DNA from: Aphelenchoides besseyi
Lineage: Eukaryota > Nematoda > Chromadorea > Rhabditida > Aphelenchoididae
Length of the DNA: 64,000 bases
Direction of reading: 5' to 3'
NCBI GenBank assembly: GCA_024699855.1
Contig: JAMPIQ010000001.1
Location: forward strand, 5,332,001-5,396,000
In this document: positions 45,442 to 56,173 of the stretch, piece after piece
Numbering within the stretch: position 1 is the first letter of the stretch
Layout: each line of letters starts with the position of its first letter
The notes under the pieces: model-generated
Told to the model about the DNA's origin: nothing
The model's database searches: none
Seen by the model: only the letters and a program-made list of their open reading frames with translations
Position numbers and translations under genes: made by a program

Positions 45442-46400
45442 CTACAACAGTTTTCCAACAATCACTCCAATCAGCAACGCAGCAACAGCGGCGAGAATCA
45501 CTTGGATGAGCGAAATTCCGGTGGTTTGAACGGTGGCATTGCGAGTTGCCGCGTTGAGTTTGTGCTGAAATCAAATGCTGAAGGCTCGTTCAAGGCAATC
45601 TGCTTACCCGAAGCTCTTGGACCTGTTGAACCAAGGAAAAGTTCTCTTCCGTCAAGGTGTTACGATCACGATCGCCACTTGCGCTCTAAAATCGAAAGTA
45701 TCAGTTCAAATCTTAGCCTTCGAACTGCTTACTCGGTTGTCGGCTTTGGTCGGTTGTGCGGATCGTTGTTGTTCGACGGTACGACGTTGGACCGGTTGTT
45801 GCTGAGTAGATTGTTGATGTTCTTTGTATGGTGGCGGTGCCTGTTGAACAGGCTGAGTGGAGTTGTCCGAATAGCGCGTCATACTCTCGTTATGACCGTT
45901 AGTGTTCGAGTCAACCGAGTTGTTGTCGTTACTCGAAAGATTCGTGAAAACAACCTGAAACGGCGAAATAAAACAAAGAACAATCCAACTGACCTTTAGT
46001 TTTGTGTCCATAACATCCGACGGGTTCACGCTCTTCCAGAATTCCTCGACCGGAATCGATTCATTGGCAGCAACCGCCGATTGAATCATGAATTTGTGTC
46101 GAGTGCGGTCCTTCTCCAACGTTGCCGGTTGATCCACGGGTTGAAGCATGACGCTAATCTTTGCGCTTCCATGTCCGTTGATGATTCCCGAGTTCGGACG
46201 AACGCAGTAGTAACGAGGGGCTGTGGTCTTGACTTTGAAATAGACGATCTCATCCGTCGGATTACTCAACGTCAACTGAGTAGTCACAACCTCGGTGAAT
46301 GGACCTAAAACGCAAAATAAACAACGAAAAGAAGCAAACCAGTACCTTCAAAGGATAATTCGGTTGGGGGATTCAACTGCAAAATCTGCGAATTCGGCAT
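45442..46400 (-). CDS. VAMP-associated protein (VAP-A/B; VPR-1-like)
   Basis: ER membrane tether that binds FFAT-motif proteins at contact sites. ATG 46400 opens MPNSQILQLNPPTELSFEG, then the MSP domain: LSNPTDEIVYFKVKTTAPRY, YCVRPNSGIINGHGS, SVMLQPVD, RTRHKFMIQS. The proline equivalent to human VAPB P56 (in VRPNSG) is present. A Gln/Pro-rich linker is followed by a short coiled coil (TEENFSLVQQVQELR) and a C-terminal tail anchor (ISLIQVILAAVAALLIGVIV, then GKLL). Stop at 45442. Introns are 40-55 nt. Architecture is complete; the linker is longer and more Gln-rich than in mammals. Nematode VAP's MSP domain can also be released as a signal, which cannot be judged here. Confidence 0.95.
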
Positions 46401-47909
46401 CCTGATTGCCGGTTGCTGTGCGATTAGGACAAGCTGAAAAAATAGAAGTCAGTTGAAAAGTGAACACGCCAAAGAATCCAAAAGCGCGTAAATGAATTGG
46501 CTTATGACTCCAAAAAGTCTACAAATTCTGTCCCACGAGTTTCCCTCTCCGCTTCCCGACAACCATCGATAAACCGCTTTGGCACGAAAAATTTGGCCCA
46601 TTGGGTAAAATTACGTTCATTTGCGTCAGAAAAAGTTCCAAGATTTCCAACCAAGTTCTTAAAGAACCACGTGTACTTGAAACGAAAGCATCTTTGAGGG
46701 CAGCGAACAATAAAAGTCGGTGGTGGACAGAAGTTTTTGTGATCGATTTTCGACGAAAATGCAAGTTGTTCTTCATTGACTTCCTTCAAATGACGAGACC
46801 AGAAAGAGTGTTGGACGAGTGTCGAGCCACGAGTTCAACGTGAAAACGTGGATTAGCAGCTCGCTTCAAACCTCGTCCGACGCGAAAAAAAGAAACTGCG
46901 AACCGTTGAGTTAGTCGACGGGAAATTTCGAAGCACAAGCCGTCGACACTCAACGCCAATTAATCGCGAAACGATGATCCCCGCCAATCGAGAGCGCCAT
47001 CAAATCGGAATTCGAGTGCCGAGAAGCTGCAGAGTTGAAGACGAAAAGCGAACTGCTGAAAAGCCAAACGGGCCGGAGAGTAGTCGGCAGCGGAGACGTG
47101 AACAAACGAAAAAAAGACCAAGAGAAGTCGGCGCTTAGAAAAAAAGAAAAGTGAAACCCACTGCTTCGTATGAAACTGACTGTTGTGGTAACTTCCCGGC
47201 GATTTGACTTCAAATTCACGGAAAATCGAAACAACTCGAAGGTAACATTCAAATAGAGAGGTTTTTCGCGTCTTAATGTGCTCGTAGACTTTTCAGCCGA
47301 AATCTGAAGGTGGTTTTTTAAACCACAAATTTTCTGCGAGAATTACAATTGGAATCGGACGAAAAGATTGGCGGATTGCACTTCAAATTTGCACAAAAAA
47401 GGTTTTGGCTTCAAACCGAACGCAGAAATGAAGTCGTCAACCGCGAGACCAACGAGCAGTTGACGTCTGTGGCTTGGCTTCAAGGCAAATTAACGCAAAA
47501 CCCACGACAAAGAATTCACCTGCCCGCGTGTTTGGTCTTCAGCTGAAGCAAAAGTGCGTGACGACCGAGTATCTTGTTCAGGAGCCAAAAGATTTTTCGT
47601 GAAGACGTTGAGTTTGCCAAAAATCAAAATCCTGGATTGACAGTTACATTCACTCACCTATCAACAGGACCAACAGTCATCAAAACAAGCAAAACAGCGC
47701 GGAGAGCAAGCCAGTTGTCTCTAACGCTCCGCCACGAGGTGTCTTCGAGCGATTTCCTGTTCGTTGCTCGAAAATGGCGGCAAGTGAAGAACGTTTTTGG
47801 CTTTATAACTTTGCAAAAAAACTCGACTGATACTATCGTCTATTGTTCCTGGTTGTATTTTGATTGGTGAGTTGTCGATTTTGTTGAGTTGATTTTTCGC
47901 TTTGCAGAA
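46401..47909. other. Divergent upstream region of VAP and UBR7
   Basis: CpG-rich without recognisable coding. A likely 5' UTR intron of UBR7 runs from about 47872 (GTGAG) to TTTGCAG at 47907, ending 2 nt before the ATG. Confidence 0.5.
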
Positions 47910-49430
47910 ATGTCGGAGGACCAGAAAACAAATCTGAACGTGGACGATGTTCTCGAAGACGGGATTGTGACAAATGCCGTGTTGATGCAATTGAACGAAG
48001 AGTATCGAGACGAAGAAGAAACCGAGCGGATGATCAATGGACCACTTTCGATGGTTTGCACTTATCCGGAGGTTAGTTCCTGTTTTCTTGCTTTTACTTT
48101 TGTTCCGTAGGGTTACAAAGAACGACAAGCCGTCTACTCGTGTCTAACATGCCAGAAGGAAACCGGCAAAATTGCGGGTATCTGCTACGCGTGTAGTGAG
48201 AACTGTCACAGCGATCACGAGGTCATTCAGTTGTACACGAAAAGAAACTTTTGTTGTGATTGCGGGAATTCCAAGTTCAACAAAAAGTGCAAATTGTTTG
48301 AGGTAATAAAGAGTTTTCGTACGTTTTTCAAATTGTTTTCAGGAGAAAATTCCCGTGAATCGAAAGAACACGTACGGTCACAACTATCAAGATCAATACT
48401 GCACGTGCAACAAAAGCTATCCGCCGCCCGATGACGATCCGATGTATGCGTTTGAAATGTATCAGTGTATCGGTTGTGAAGATTGGTTTCACGCCGTTCA
48501 TCTCGGGCTCGAAGACGAGATTTTCGACGAGGACGGCATTGAGATCTTCTGTGTGGATTGTGTGAAAAAGTTTCCGTTCGTTCGACCTTATGCCCAAGTT
48601 TATCTGCGCGAATTCGAACGTCTTAACGGCTCCATCTCCCAACAAAACGATAAGAAGATCGAAGAGACGAAAACAAGCAAAGAACCAATTGATGAGGTAA
48701 CTCGCTTTCTATTCTTCGATTCTATTCTTTAGAACCAAAATGGAGCTCCCACTTCAAGTCAACATTCGACGTCAATGTTTGAGAACAAATCGGATAATTC
48801 GACAACCGACGATCCGAATCAAAGCGGAAAAAGTTCCGAAAGTCGAAGAAAATTGATTATCATAGACAATCGTGAAGCGACTCTTGACAGCACGAGCAAG
48901 TGCTATTACCAAGAAATCAAAACTTCTGAAGATTCATCGAACAAATCACTCTGGTTTGCAACATGTGATTGGAGAATGATGTTGTGTCGTTGTCAACAGT
49001 GTAAAGTGAGTTTTTGGTTGGTCGACTGATAATGTTCGGTCTTTTAGCGGATGTACGAGGATTATGAATGCGAGTTTCTTTTGGAAGATGCCGATACTTT
49101 AACTCACTATCTGAATATGAACGCCGCGGAACTCGAAAAGAATCGTCGCGAACCGGAGGAAGAGATTTTTGACGAAGTAGCAAAAAGAACGAATGTCGAT
49201 GTTGCTCATTCGGTTGTTGCTGGTAGATGGCTATTTTCGAAGTAATCAATATCTTTTCGTTTTCAGAAGTTGCCGTCTTGAAACGCAAACTTACACATTT
49301 CATGAACGACATGGCAAAACAGGACAAAGTTGTTACTAAAGATGATGTACAAAGATTCTTTGTCGAACACGGCGCCAAACGTCAACGCTTGAAGCAAATG
49401 GAAACGATTGAGAACGAAGATGAAGAATAA
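47910..49430 (+). CDS. UBR7: UBR7, E3 ligase with UBR box and PHD finger
   Basis: Six exons: 47910-48071, 48111-48302, 48343-48696, 48733-49005, 49048-49222 and 49267-49430. The UBR box (YSCLTCQKETGKIAGICYAC, NCHSDHEVIQLYTKRNFCCD, CGNSKFNKKCKL) is followed by the PHD finger (YCTCNKSYPPPDDDP, YQCIGCEDWFHAVHLG, IFCVDCVKKFPF). The C-terminal region (RCQQCKRMYEDYECEFLLED) is also typical of UBR7. In mammals UBR7 mono-ubiquitinates histone H2B, and related proteins bind histone H3 tails. Zinc ligands are all present and length is normal. A Ser/Asn-rich linker separates PHD and C-terminal domains. Nuclear or cytosolic; no signal peptide. Confidence 0.95.
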
Positions 49431-50005
49431 GACTGTTTTCACATCATAATAACCGATCGATTTGCTCAATTCACTCATGCACATCTCATTTATTTGTAAT
49501 TATGTCACTTCAACGCTAAGGAAATCTTTTATATGTTGACTTACATTTTTTTATTGATATTCAAGATTGTGCTTATCCGGAGATTTCGTCCGTCAATTAA
49601 AACTGTTGGGGCCGATAGACTCACATTACAACTACAAAATTTCTAGTCATCTTGTAATTGAACTCCGTTCAATTTCAACGTCAAGAAGCGGAGACCAGTT
49701 TTTTAACTACACTCAAACTTTTCTGCCCTTCAAGTTCTTTGTTTTTGTACCATCAATAAAAGAAGATTTGATGTCGAGTTAAAACAAGAGCAAATGAGCT
49801 TCTGTTCTAAGGAGGATGTTTAAGACGAAAACGTAACAACGAAGATAAACTTATGAGTGATCGTATGGCGCGATAAGTTCAATGTTTTTGTTGATAGAAA
49901 TGGAACGGCTGTAAATAGCTAGCAATTCTTTTAAATATGAAAGTTCATTTGAGGAAGTTTTCGAATTTGAGTTGGTTGGTCGGTTTTCGTTCTTTCGACT
50001 ATCAA
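49431..50005. other. Intergenic region
   Basis: AT-rich; short open frames only. Upstream of the Ly6-like gene at 50006. Confidence 0.4.
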
Positions 50006-50459
50006 ATGCGTGTTTCGAGTTTACTCCTGCTCTTCATCTTCATCACAGGAAAGCAAAATTGGGCGCTCAAGTGTTATTACTGCAATGCCATTGGAAGCAA
50101 CACTGTATGTTAGAACAGAGCGATTGGATTTCGATGTTTTTAGAACGTCCCAACATGCGACAAACCAACTACAAAAGAATGTCCATCTGAAAGCAACGTG
50201 TGTTTCAAAGGGTACAGAAACGGTGACAAGCACTTGCCAGCGGGTGTTTACAAGGTACCTTTTGTTGTTCGTTTGTTAACTAAATTCAAATTCAGGACTG
50301 TGCAATTTCCAAGTCCGTTGGGTGCGAAACCAAAGACGGCCATCGAGAGTGTTATTGTTCTGGCGATCTTTGCAACAAGGGAGATGTGTCGAATTTGTCC
50401 AAACGTCCAACTATCTTTGCGGCTTTTGGATTTGTCATTCTGTTTTTTATTTTGAATTG
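50006..50459 (+). CDS. Ly6-like GPI-anchored protein
   Basis: Exons 50006-50104, 50144-50254 and 50296-50459. Signal peptide MRVSSLLLLFIFITGKQNWA, then LKCYYCNA, a typical Ly6 N-terminus. Further cysteines follow in the three-finger order (CDKPTTKEC, NVCFKGY, DCAISKSVGC, ECYCSGDLCN). The C-terminus after LCN is a GPI signal (IFAAFGFVILFFILN) with no charged tail. Mature domain is about 95 residues with ten cysteines, the full set for this fold. It resembles the partial gene at 1-302 (CYKC in exon 1, KGVYK-type exon 2 end) in both layout and intron positions, suggesting local paralogy. Extracellular; ligand unknown. Confidence 0.85.
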
Positions 50460-50541
50460 AATTGTGTGTAATCAAAAGCATGAGTTCATAAAATATATTT
50501 GAATCAAAATGTTGCTATGAGGTTCCTTAGGAATAAGATTC

Positions 50542-50754
50542 TGTCCGCACTTTGTGCGGATCACGAAAGGCCAAATCCCCACCCCCCTTTTTTCCATTAT
50601 AAAAGCGTCGTGAACGAACGCCCTTTTCTTCTTCTTCCCCCTTTTTGTCCCCTATTTTTCTCTTGAGCTGAAACGGAGCGGCTCCATAAGCTCAAGAGGA
50701 AATCCGACAACAATAAACTCTCTCCTTATTTTGGAAGTACGACTAAATCGGTCA
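50542..50754 (+). mobile_element. Solo LTR of a retrotransposon (213 bp)
   Basis: The segment starts TG and ends CA and is flanked by the 4-bp direct repeat ATTC (50538-50541 and 50755-50758), as expected of a target-site duplication. It contains TATAAAAG (50598-50605) and AATAAA (50712-50717) in the order of an LTR promoter and poly(A) signal. A short hairpin (TCCGCAC TTT GTGCGGA) lies at the 5' end and a longer one (TCTTGAGCT/AGCTCAAGA enclosing GGAG/CTCC) at 50661-50699. There is no internal region or second copy in this window, so it is a solo LTR, family unknown (4-bp duplication is compatible with Gypsy or Pao types). Confidence 0.6.
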
Positions 50755-51314
50755 ATTCCTTTAAGCATTGAAACAGAATCTTTTTTCTCATTTTGTGGTC
50801 ATATTGTTGCATGTACCTGTTCAAGTATGTGATCAAAGGCGTTCTTTTTTGTCTACAGATTTTGATGCCAGATCAATTTTGAAATATAAAGCTACATCAT
50901 ATTACTTTAGGTCTGTCACTTTGCTTCCAGTAATGACTTTTAAGTGCATCCTCAATTTGATGACGTCACACATTGTGGTTCATGCCTTTGAGCATATATC
51001 GATTATGAGATCGTTTTTGAAGTATTTTCTGGTGGTTTACTATTCGATCGGTTATCTATAAAAGAATCATCTTAACAATTACAAAACAAGAAGCTTCAGA
51101 AATGAAACGGCAACAAAAGAAATTAAAGATTTTAAACGCTGATCGCAATAGCAGACTCGGCGAACAACAACTCGATTTAAAAAGTGCCTTTGTTCCTAGT
51201 TGACCTAATGACTCGCAGTAAAACAATGTTCATCCGTCACTGTATATAAATTGAAGTAGAAGCAAACAACTCATCATTTTTCGTTCGTTTCCAATCTTTC
51301 ATCTAACGCTGACT
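50755..51314. other. Intergenic region after the LTR
   Basis: AT-rich, no exon recognised. A TATATAAAT-like sequence lies at 51242-51250, about 70 bp upstream of the next ATG. Confidence 0.4.
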
Positions 51315-52573
51315 ATGAAGTGTGAACACGCGTAAGAAGTTGAATGGTATGTTTGTGACACTGATGAGTTTTGGAGTACTTATGGAAATATACGAAAGTT
51401 GGATCTTCAACAGCTGCAATTTTTCCCACAAACCAACGTCTATGCGATAGTTTGTAGTACTGGTGATGGTCGGTATGCCGATTTCTCTGTCTGTGCCCAA
51501 GGTGAAGACGTTGACAATCTTCGTTGTTGGTTATGGATTGAGAATGATTATGGTCACGTACATGTACATGGAGATAAAGGTAAAAACAAGAACATTATTG
51601 TTATTTTTTGTATTATTAGAGCGAGAACAATACTTAGGTACAAGGTTGTCCATGAAAGCATGGGTTCGCCATGTTGGATACATGTACGCTCGGATCCACT
51701 GCAAAATCTTTCCAATAGAATGCAAACTTTGCGCTCGTCTGACTGAACAAAAACAGTCCTCAAATGATGACCAACTCATGGATGAGATGAATAAGATGCA
51801 ATTATTGCAAGAAGAAAACGTGTCCTTGGTAAGTTTGTCTTTCAGCACTAAATTTCTTTTATATTTAGAAAAACGAGGTCGAAAGGCTTCGAAGCGAAAT
51901 GCTTGTAATGAAACATAATTTCCAAACTGGAATCCAGAATCGAATCTTGAACGCAAACAGCTCGGAAGAGATTGACCAATTGTGGAAACTGCAAAACGCA
52001 AAGAAACACACTGATTTTGCCTTTATCATTGATGGGACGAAAATCGAGGTAATCAAAGAGAAAGATTGCATTTAGTAGCGTTCTTTAGGTTCACAAATGT
52101 GTTTTGACAACAAAATCAAACTTCTTCGCTGATCAATTTCACTCCGATACAACAGGAACTGAACACGTGGTTGAAGGTACAACTACCGATGCTATTAACG
52201 CGATGGTCGAGTTTGTCTACTTGGGGACCGCAAATAAGCTTAGAGAGCATGTGACCGAACTCTACAAATTGGCAGTGAGATTTTCAATTTCAACTCTCAA
52301 AGTAACCATCTATTTATGACCTTTAAATGATTTCTTATTTAGGAAAAGAGTTTGGAGCTTTTGGAGCAACCAACCTCGATGGAAACCGCCGCAGAATATT
52401 TTATATTTGCACTCGAAAACAAGGATCGAGCTTTGATTTGCATCGCAATCAATTATGCGGAACGGAACGGCGGGAAAACACGATTTTTTCTTACGAATGT
52501 GTTCCTAGCATTGATCGACAAGAATCTTGAGTTGTACAAGACTGCAATGGAAACCTTGCGCAACTACATTTAA
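51315..52573 (+). pseudogene. MATH/BTB-like protein with an in-frame stop at codon 7
   Basis: BTB proteins of this type are usually substrate adaptors for CUL3 ubiquitin ligases. Exons 51315-51579, 51620-51828, 51869-52048, 52089-52274 and 52343-52573. The N-terminal part resembles a MATH domain (WYVCDTDEFWSTYGNIR, CAQGEDVDNLRCWLWIE). A coiled stretch follows, then a BTB domain: DFAFIIDGTKIEVHKCVLTT, SNFFADQFHSD, MVEFVYLGTANKL, TAAEYFIFALENKD. ATG 51315 is in frame with this, but codon 7 is TAA (51333-51335). No other in-frame ATG lies in exon 1, so either an upstream exon supplies the start (the TAA is part of a GTAAG donor-like string) or the gene is broken at its start. The rest is fully open. 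Confidence 0.6.
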
Positions 52574-52959
52574 ATTTGTTGAATAAATTTATTGTAAAAC
52601 TGATAACAAAAGTAGGAGATTAGATAATCATCCAATCATAATTTTCGAGGAAAGAAACAATAGCGTCCATTGAAGCAAATTAGTGTTATTCAAATTTTGG
52701 TTGATGTCAAAGAAACGTTTTAAATGAAAGTAAGTGAATGAGAACGTCCAGAAGAATTCTCTTTAAGTTCTTTACAGTCACTGGCAATCGCACGTTTTTG
52801 TGTGCATCAGAAATAGGTTGCGTGAATTTCGAAACGCACATACGTCGGTAGTAAAACGGAAGTTACTGTACGATTTGATTTGTGGGACCGTAAAATTTTT
52901 ATGAGTGGAAACTGCATTTCAAATTCGCCGCTTTTCTTTCCCGATTTCTTTCGATTGCA
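52574..52959. other. Intergenic region
   Basis: No exon recognised; upstream of the PLA2-like gene. Confidence 0.4.
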
Positions 52960-53967
52960 ATGCGTAGAGTTGTGCTGTTGCTCGGATTCTCAATTATCGT
53001 TGTGTTGTGGGAGAGGTTGTTGATTTGGCTTACGACGTCGACGAGGAAGATTTGAACGTTCGCGTCAACTACCATCGTTCAAAGCGCAATCGTTTGGGCG
53101 CCAAATTCGATGGCTCTACTTTTCAACCGCCATTGATTTCTTCCGATTCAGAGCTCAGGAACTAAAAGCAAAGTTCGTAGAAGATGTGAATCAACTGGAA
53201 CAATACGCAAAGAAACTTCGAGTGCAAGCAACAAATATGCCGTTGAATCAAAGAGCTTTTATCATGCGTCTAGATATTCTCGGATGGCTCAATCAACATC
53301 TGTGCAATGATTACATTTGCGAGTTCGTGAGAAACGAAATAAAACAGATAGTAAGTTCGGAGGATTTCTGGGTGATTTTATTTTTTAGATTTCCACTCTT
53401 ATTCCTCCGTTTTCGACTTATCGTAATCGATACAAATTGACTGAAACTCAGCTTCAAAAAGTTCGAGAAGACATCAAGAAGGAACTATCGGACGACAACG
53501 ATGGAAATGCAAGGCTCACGTGTTCGAGTGGGGGAACACAAACATGGAAATGCGGTCCACAGAGCAATCGGCTTTTGGTCTTCGGAGCTTGGGCGTACGC
53601 CATTGAAGTAGACACTTGTCAACTATGTCCGAGTAAGTCAACAATTTAATATCGCAGCTTGTTTATTGTTCCAGTTCAAAACTGCTGTAGTCAACATGAT
53701 GATTGCTGGGCTGCAGTGCAAAAACAAGTAACTGAAAAGACATACGAAAAATGCGATCTAGAGTTCAGCAACTGCGTCATGAGTGGATACAGTGAAGACC
53801 TCGCTTGTCAAGTAGAAAAACAGCAAAAAGTGACACAAAGTTATCGGAAGGTTTTAGAAATGGTTCATCAAGTTTCCGAGCTTGGTGCTCAGATTCGGGA
53901 AAGTGTTTCATTTATTCGATTAAAGAGAATTCTCCATGGATATCTGACTGTGTTTAATTATGGTTAA
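52960..53967 (+). CDS. Secreted phospholipase A2-like protein
   Basis: Exons 52960-53015, 53152-53350, 53389-53632 and 53675-53967. Signal peptide MRRVVLLLGFSIIVVLW is followed by an N-terminal helical extension of about 100 residues (QELKAKFVEDVNQLEQYAKK). The catalytic segment reads CPIQNCCSQHDDCWAAV, containing the CCxxHDxC signature with His and Asp intact. Further cysteines follow (CDLEFSNCV, LACQVEKQ). The usual calcium-binding YGCYCG loop is not obvious; the region before the motif is KCGPQSNRLLVFGAWAYA. So hydrolysis of sn-2 acyl chains is possible but not certain. The C-terminal tail is lysine-rich. The reading depends on a 136-nt first intron that hides an alternative open frame. 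Confidence 0.8.
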
Positions 53968-54042
53968 TAAAATCTTAAAAGTAAGCTCATTAAAAACGTT
54001 TGTAAAATAATTCTTATGGACTTTTAATGAGCTGGACATGAA

Positions 54043-54627
54043 CTAGTTTTCAAATTTGGAGACAAAGTAGCTTCCAGCCACGAGCTGCAATCCGTTGCGG
54101 TTGGCGAATCGCTCGACATCCCATTTGGTTCGATCGCCTTCGTCGTCCTTTTCTTGCAAACGTCCGAGTTTTCCTCGTTGTTTATAGATTGCGAACACAT
54201 AGCGATGCCAGCCGGTGTTCTCTCGTGGTTCTGGCTCATAGTACGAACTGACGGTTTTTCCTTTTCGAACGTTGTTTCCGGGTATGTTTGTCACTAGCCA
54301 GTAGCGATATTGTCCCATTTTTGGGTCCTTTCGAGATGGAATATCCGGATCGAACATTGCAATTGTGTAGTAAGCATTGCGATCTGCTCGCCATTTGACT
54401 TTTGGTTCTTTGGTCGTGTAACGGGCGCTGATCACGTTTCCCAAGTCAACAGTGCTCATTCCATACTCGACAATCGCGTGTTCTTTCGGTGGCTCCTTCA
54501 TAACATCAGGAACAATGTCGTTGTACTCGTACCAGAACTTGATTGTCTCGTAGTCATAGTATTCCCGAGCCGCAGTAATGACCGTGATACATGAGAAGAC
54601 AATACAAAGAAGTTGAACCGACTTCAT
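54043..54627 (-). CDS. Secreted phosphatidylethanolamine-binding protein (PEBP)
   Basis: Single-exon gene, ATG 54627. Signal peptide MKSVQLLCIVFSCITVITAA, then the PEBP fold: AYYTIAMFDPDIPSRKDP (the DPDxPSR ligand-site motif), YRYWLVTNIPGNN, and ENTGWHRYVFAIYKQ (the GxHRYVF motif with W replacing I). Length (about 195 residues) is usual. PEBPs bind phospholipid head groups or kinases; secreted forms occur in parasitic and free-living nematodes. Lack of introns contrasts with every neighbour and might reflect retroposition. Confidence 0.93.
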   Translation of the reverse strand: MKSVQLLCIVFSCITVITAAREYYDYETIKFWYEYNDIVPDVMKEPPKEHAIVEYGMSTVDLGNVISARYTTKEPKVKWRADRNAYYTIAMFDPDIPSRKDPKMGQYRYWLVTNIPGNNVRKGKTVSSYYEPEPRENTGWHRYVFAIYKQRGKLGRLQEKDDEGDRTKWDVERFANRNGLQLVAGSYFVSKFEN

Positions 54628-54882
54628 TGTTAACAAGTAAATAGCATGGCAGTTGCTGATCAACTCACGACTTTTATACGCTTCTAGTCTTCAGCTGACC
54701 AAACAAACAGTTAAAGTTTCCGGCTGTTTATAATTTAAAAGGACGTCAAATTCGTCTCTTGAACTCGAAATGAGCAGAAGTTCTTGTTTGTGTTGTCGAC
54801 GTCAAAATTTTCATTTGTACTTTTTATGTGTATTCAATTCGCCGCTTTTAAATTGCATTGTTAATCATGACTTGGAGATCAG

Positions 54883-55836
54883 TCATCTAATCAGCATTCT
54901 TGTTTTCCGCGGGTTTATCACGAATTGCCCGTTCACAACGAAAAACAATCCAAAGCCATCGCCCCATTTCTGCGGTTCATATTCGCCGTTCAAGGCGCCC
55001 ATTCCACAAAACTGTGACCACCAGCCACTGAAACCAAACCATTAATATCGTGGACAAGTTCTCACCCTATTCGAAACTTTTTCTGGCACTCAAGATCGGG
55101 ATTATTCACGCGGTCGATAGTTGAGAAGGGAACTCCGTCACTGTAGGTTATGTCATAGTATCCATGCGTTCCATTTCCAATTCTTTTGTTTTTGTCCGAA
55201 TCCAACCAAATGTGCAGAGTAAAGTTTTCTGACTCATCGTCAACCTAAAGACTTCAATTCAAAGAGCAAACTGAAGGATTACTCGAATCGAATACTCTTG
55301 AAAGTAAAAGCAATCGGGAGCTGTTGAGTTCGGATTTCGATCTCCGATCAATTCAATTCGTAGTGTTGCATTACGGCTTGTCAGTTGGTGAATAAGCAAA
55401 TTGCCGATGTAGAAGTTTGAATTCTAAACAACAAGATTACAGAAAGTGGAGGAATAGCGACCATTCCAATACTCCCAAAACCATCTCGATATTCAACCCA
55501 AGTACGATTCCAGAACAATGTCTTGCCGTTCATTCGCTGCTGAATCACAATCCAACCGCCGCCATTTGTCTCGTGATCACACAAAACTGAACGTTTGTGG
55601 CCCTCACAAGTGGGTATGTTTATGACCTTTGATCTCAAATGAACGGTAATGTCTTTTTTGTTTCCACTTACTTTCGATACCCGACTCGGTAGTGATCATT
55701 GCAATTGTTTATGTTCTAGAAGTTCAAATATGATCGAAATGTCTCACTCACTTGCCTTTTTAGATTTCGGTAATGAACAAGCAGAGATAGAAAGAAAGAA
55801 GAAATTGAGCAAAAAGACGTAAAACAGAAACCGCAT
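54883..55836 (-). CDS. Secreted fibrinogen-domain protein (FReD)
   Basis: ATG 55836. A signal peptide (MRFLFYVFLLNFFFLSISA) leads through short exons to the fibrinogen C-terminal domain: VLCDHETNGGGWIVIQQRMN, FWNRTWVEYRDGFGS, NLLIHQLTS, TLHIWLDSD and the terminal GWWSQFCGMGALNGEY. Ends NPRKTRMLIR at 54883. Six or so short GT-AG introns. No collagen-like region, so it is of the short FReD type, comparable to nematode fibrinogen-related lectins that bind acetylated sugars. The cysteines that close the fold are present (PTCEGHK, CDH, DLEC, QFCG). Extracellular. Confidence 0.88.
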
Positions 55837-56173
55837 TTTTCATGTGCTGTTCAGCGTCTTTGACTCGTCAAATCACGAGCAATAGAAATGCAAAGCACGT
55901 CATGACCAAAAGAAATGACCTTAAATAACGACCAGTTTATTAAAAGAACATCTGCCCAATAAGTTAGTTTGTCCGTTCGATCGTTTTATTTCATAACTCG
56001 CAATCACTCTTCGAACAAAATGTTCCAAGTTGTGTGTATCATAAGAAAGATGTTATGTCATAAACGTTCATTGTTGACTTTCTATTTGACACTGATCGCA
56101 AAAAAGACTTTCGATTTCCACTCAAACTGTCGCTCATCTGCAGAGCGGTTGAGTCTTTTGAATCCGCCAACTG
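55837..56173. other. Divergent region between FReD and PP1 genes
   Basis: Nothing recognised apart from the two upstream flanks. Confidence 0.4.

Noticed and set aside
50661..50699. Hammerhead-like ribozyme at the structured hairpin
   Set aside because: A GAAAC string is present but the conserved CUGAUGA core is missing; the hairpin is better explained as part of the LTR.
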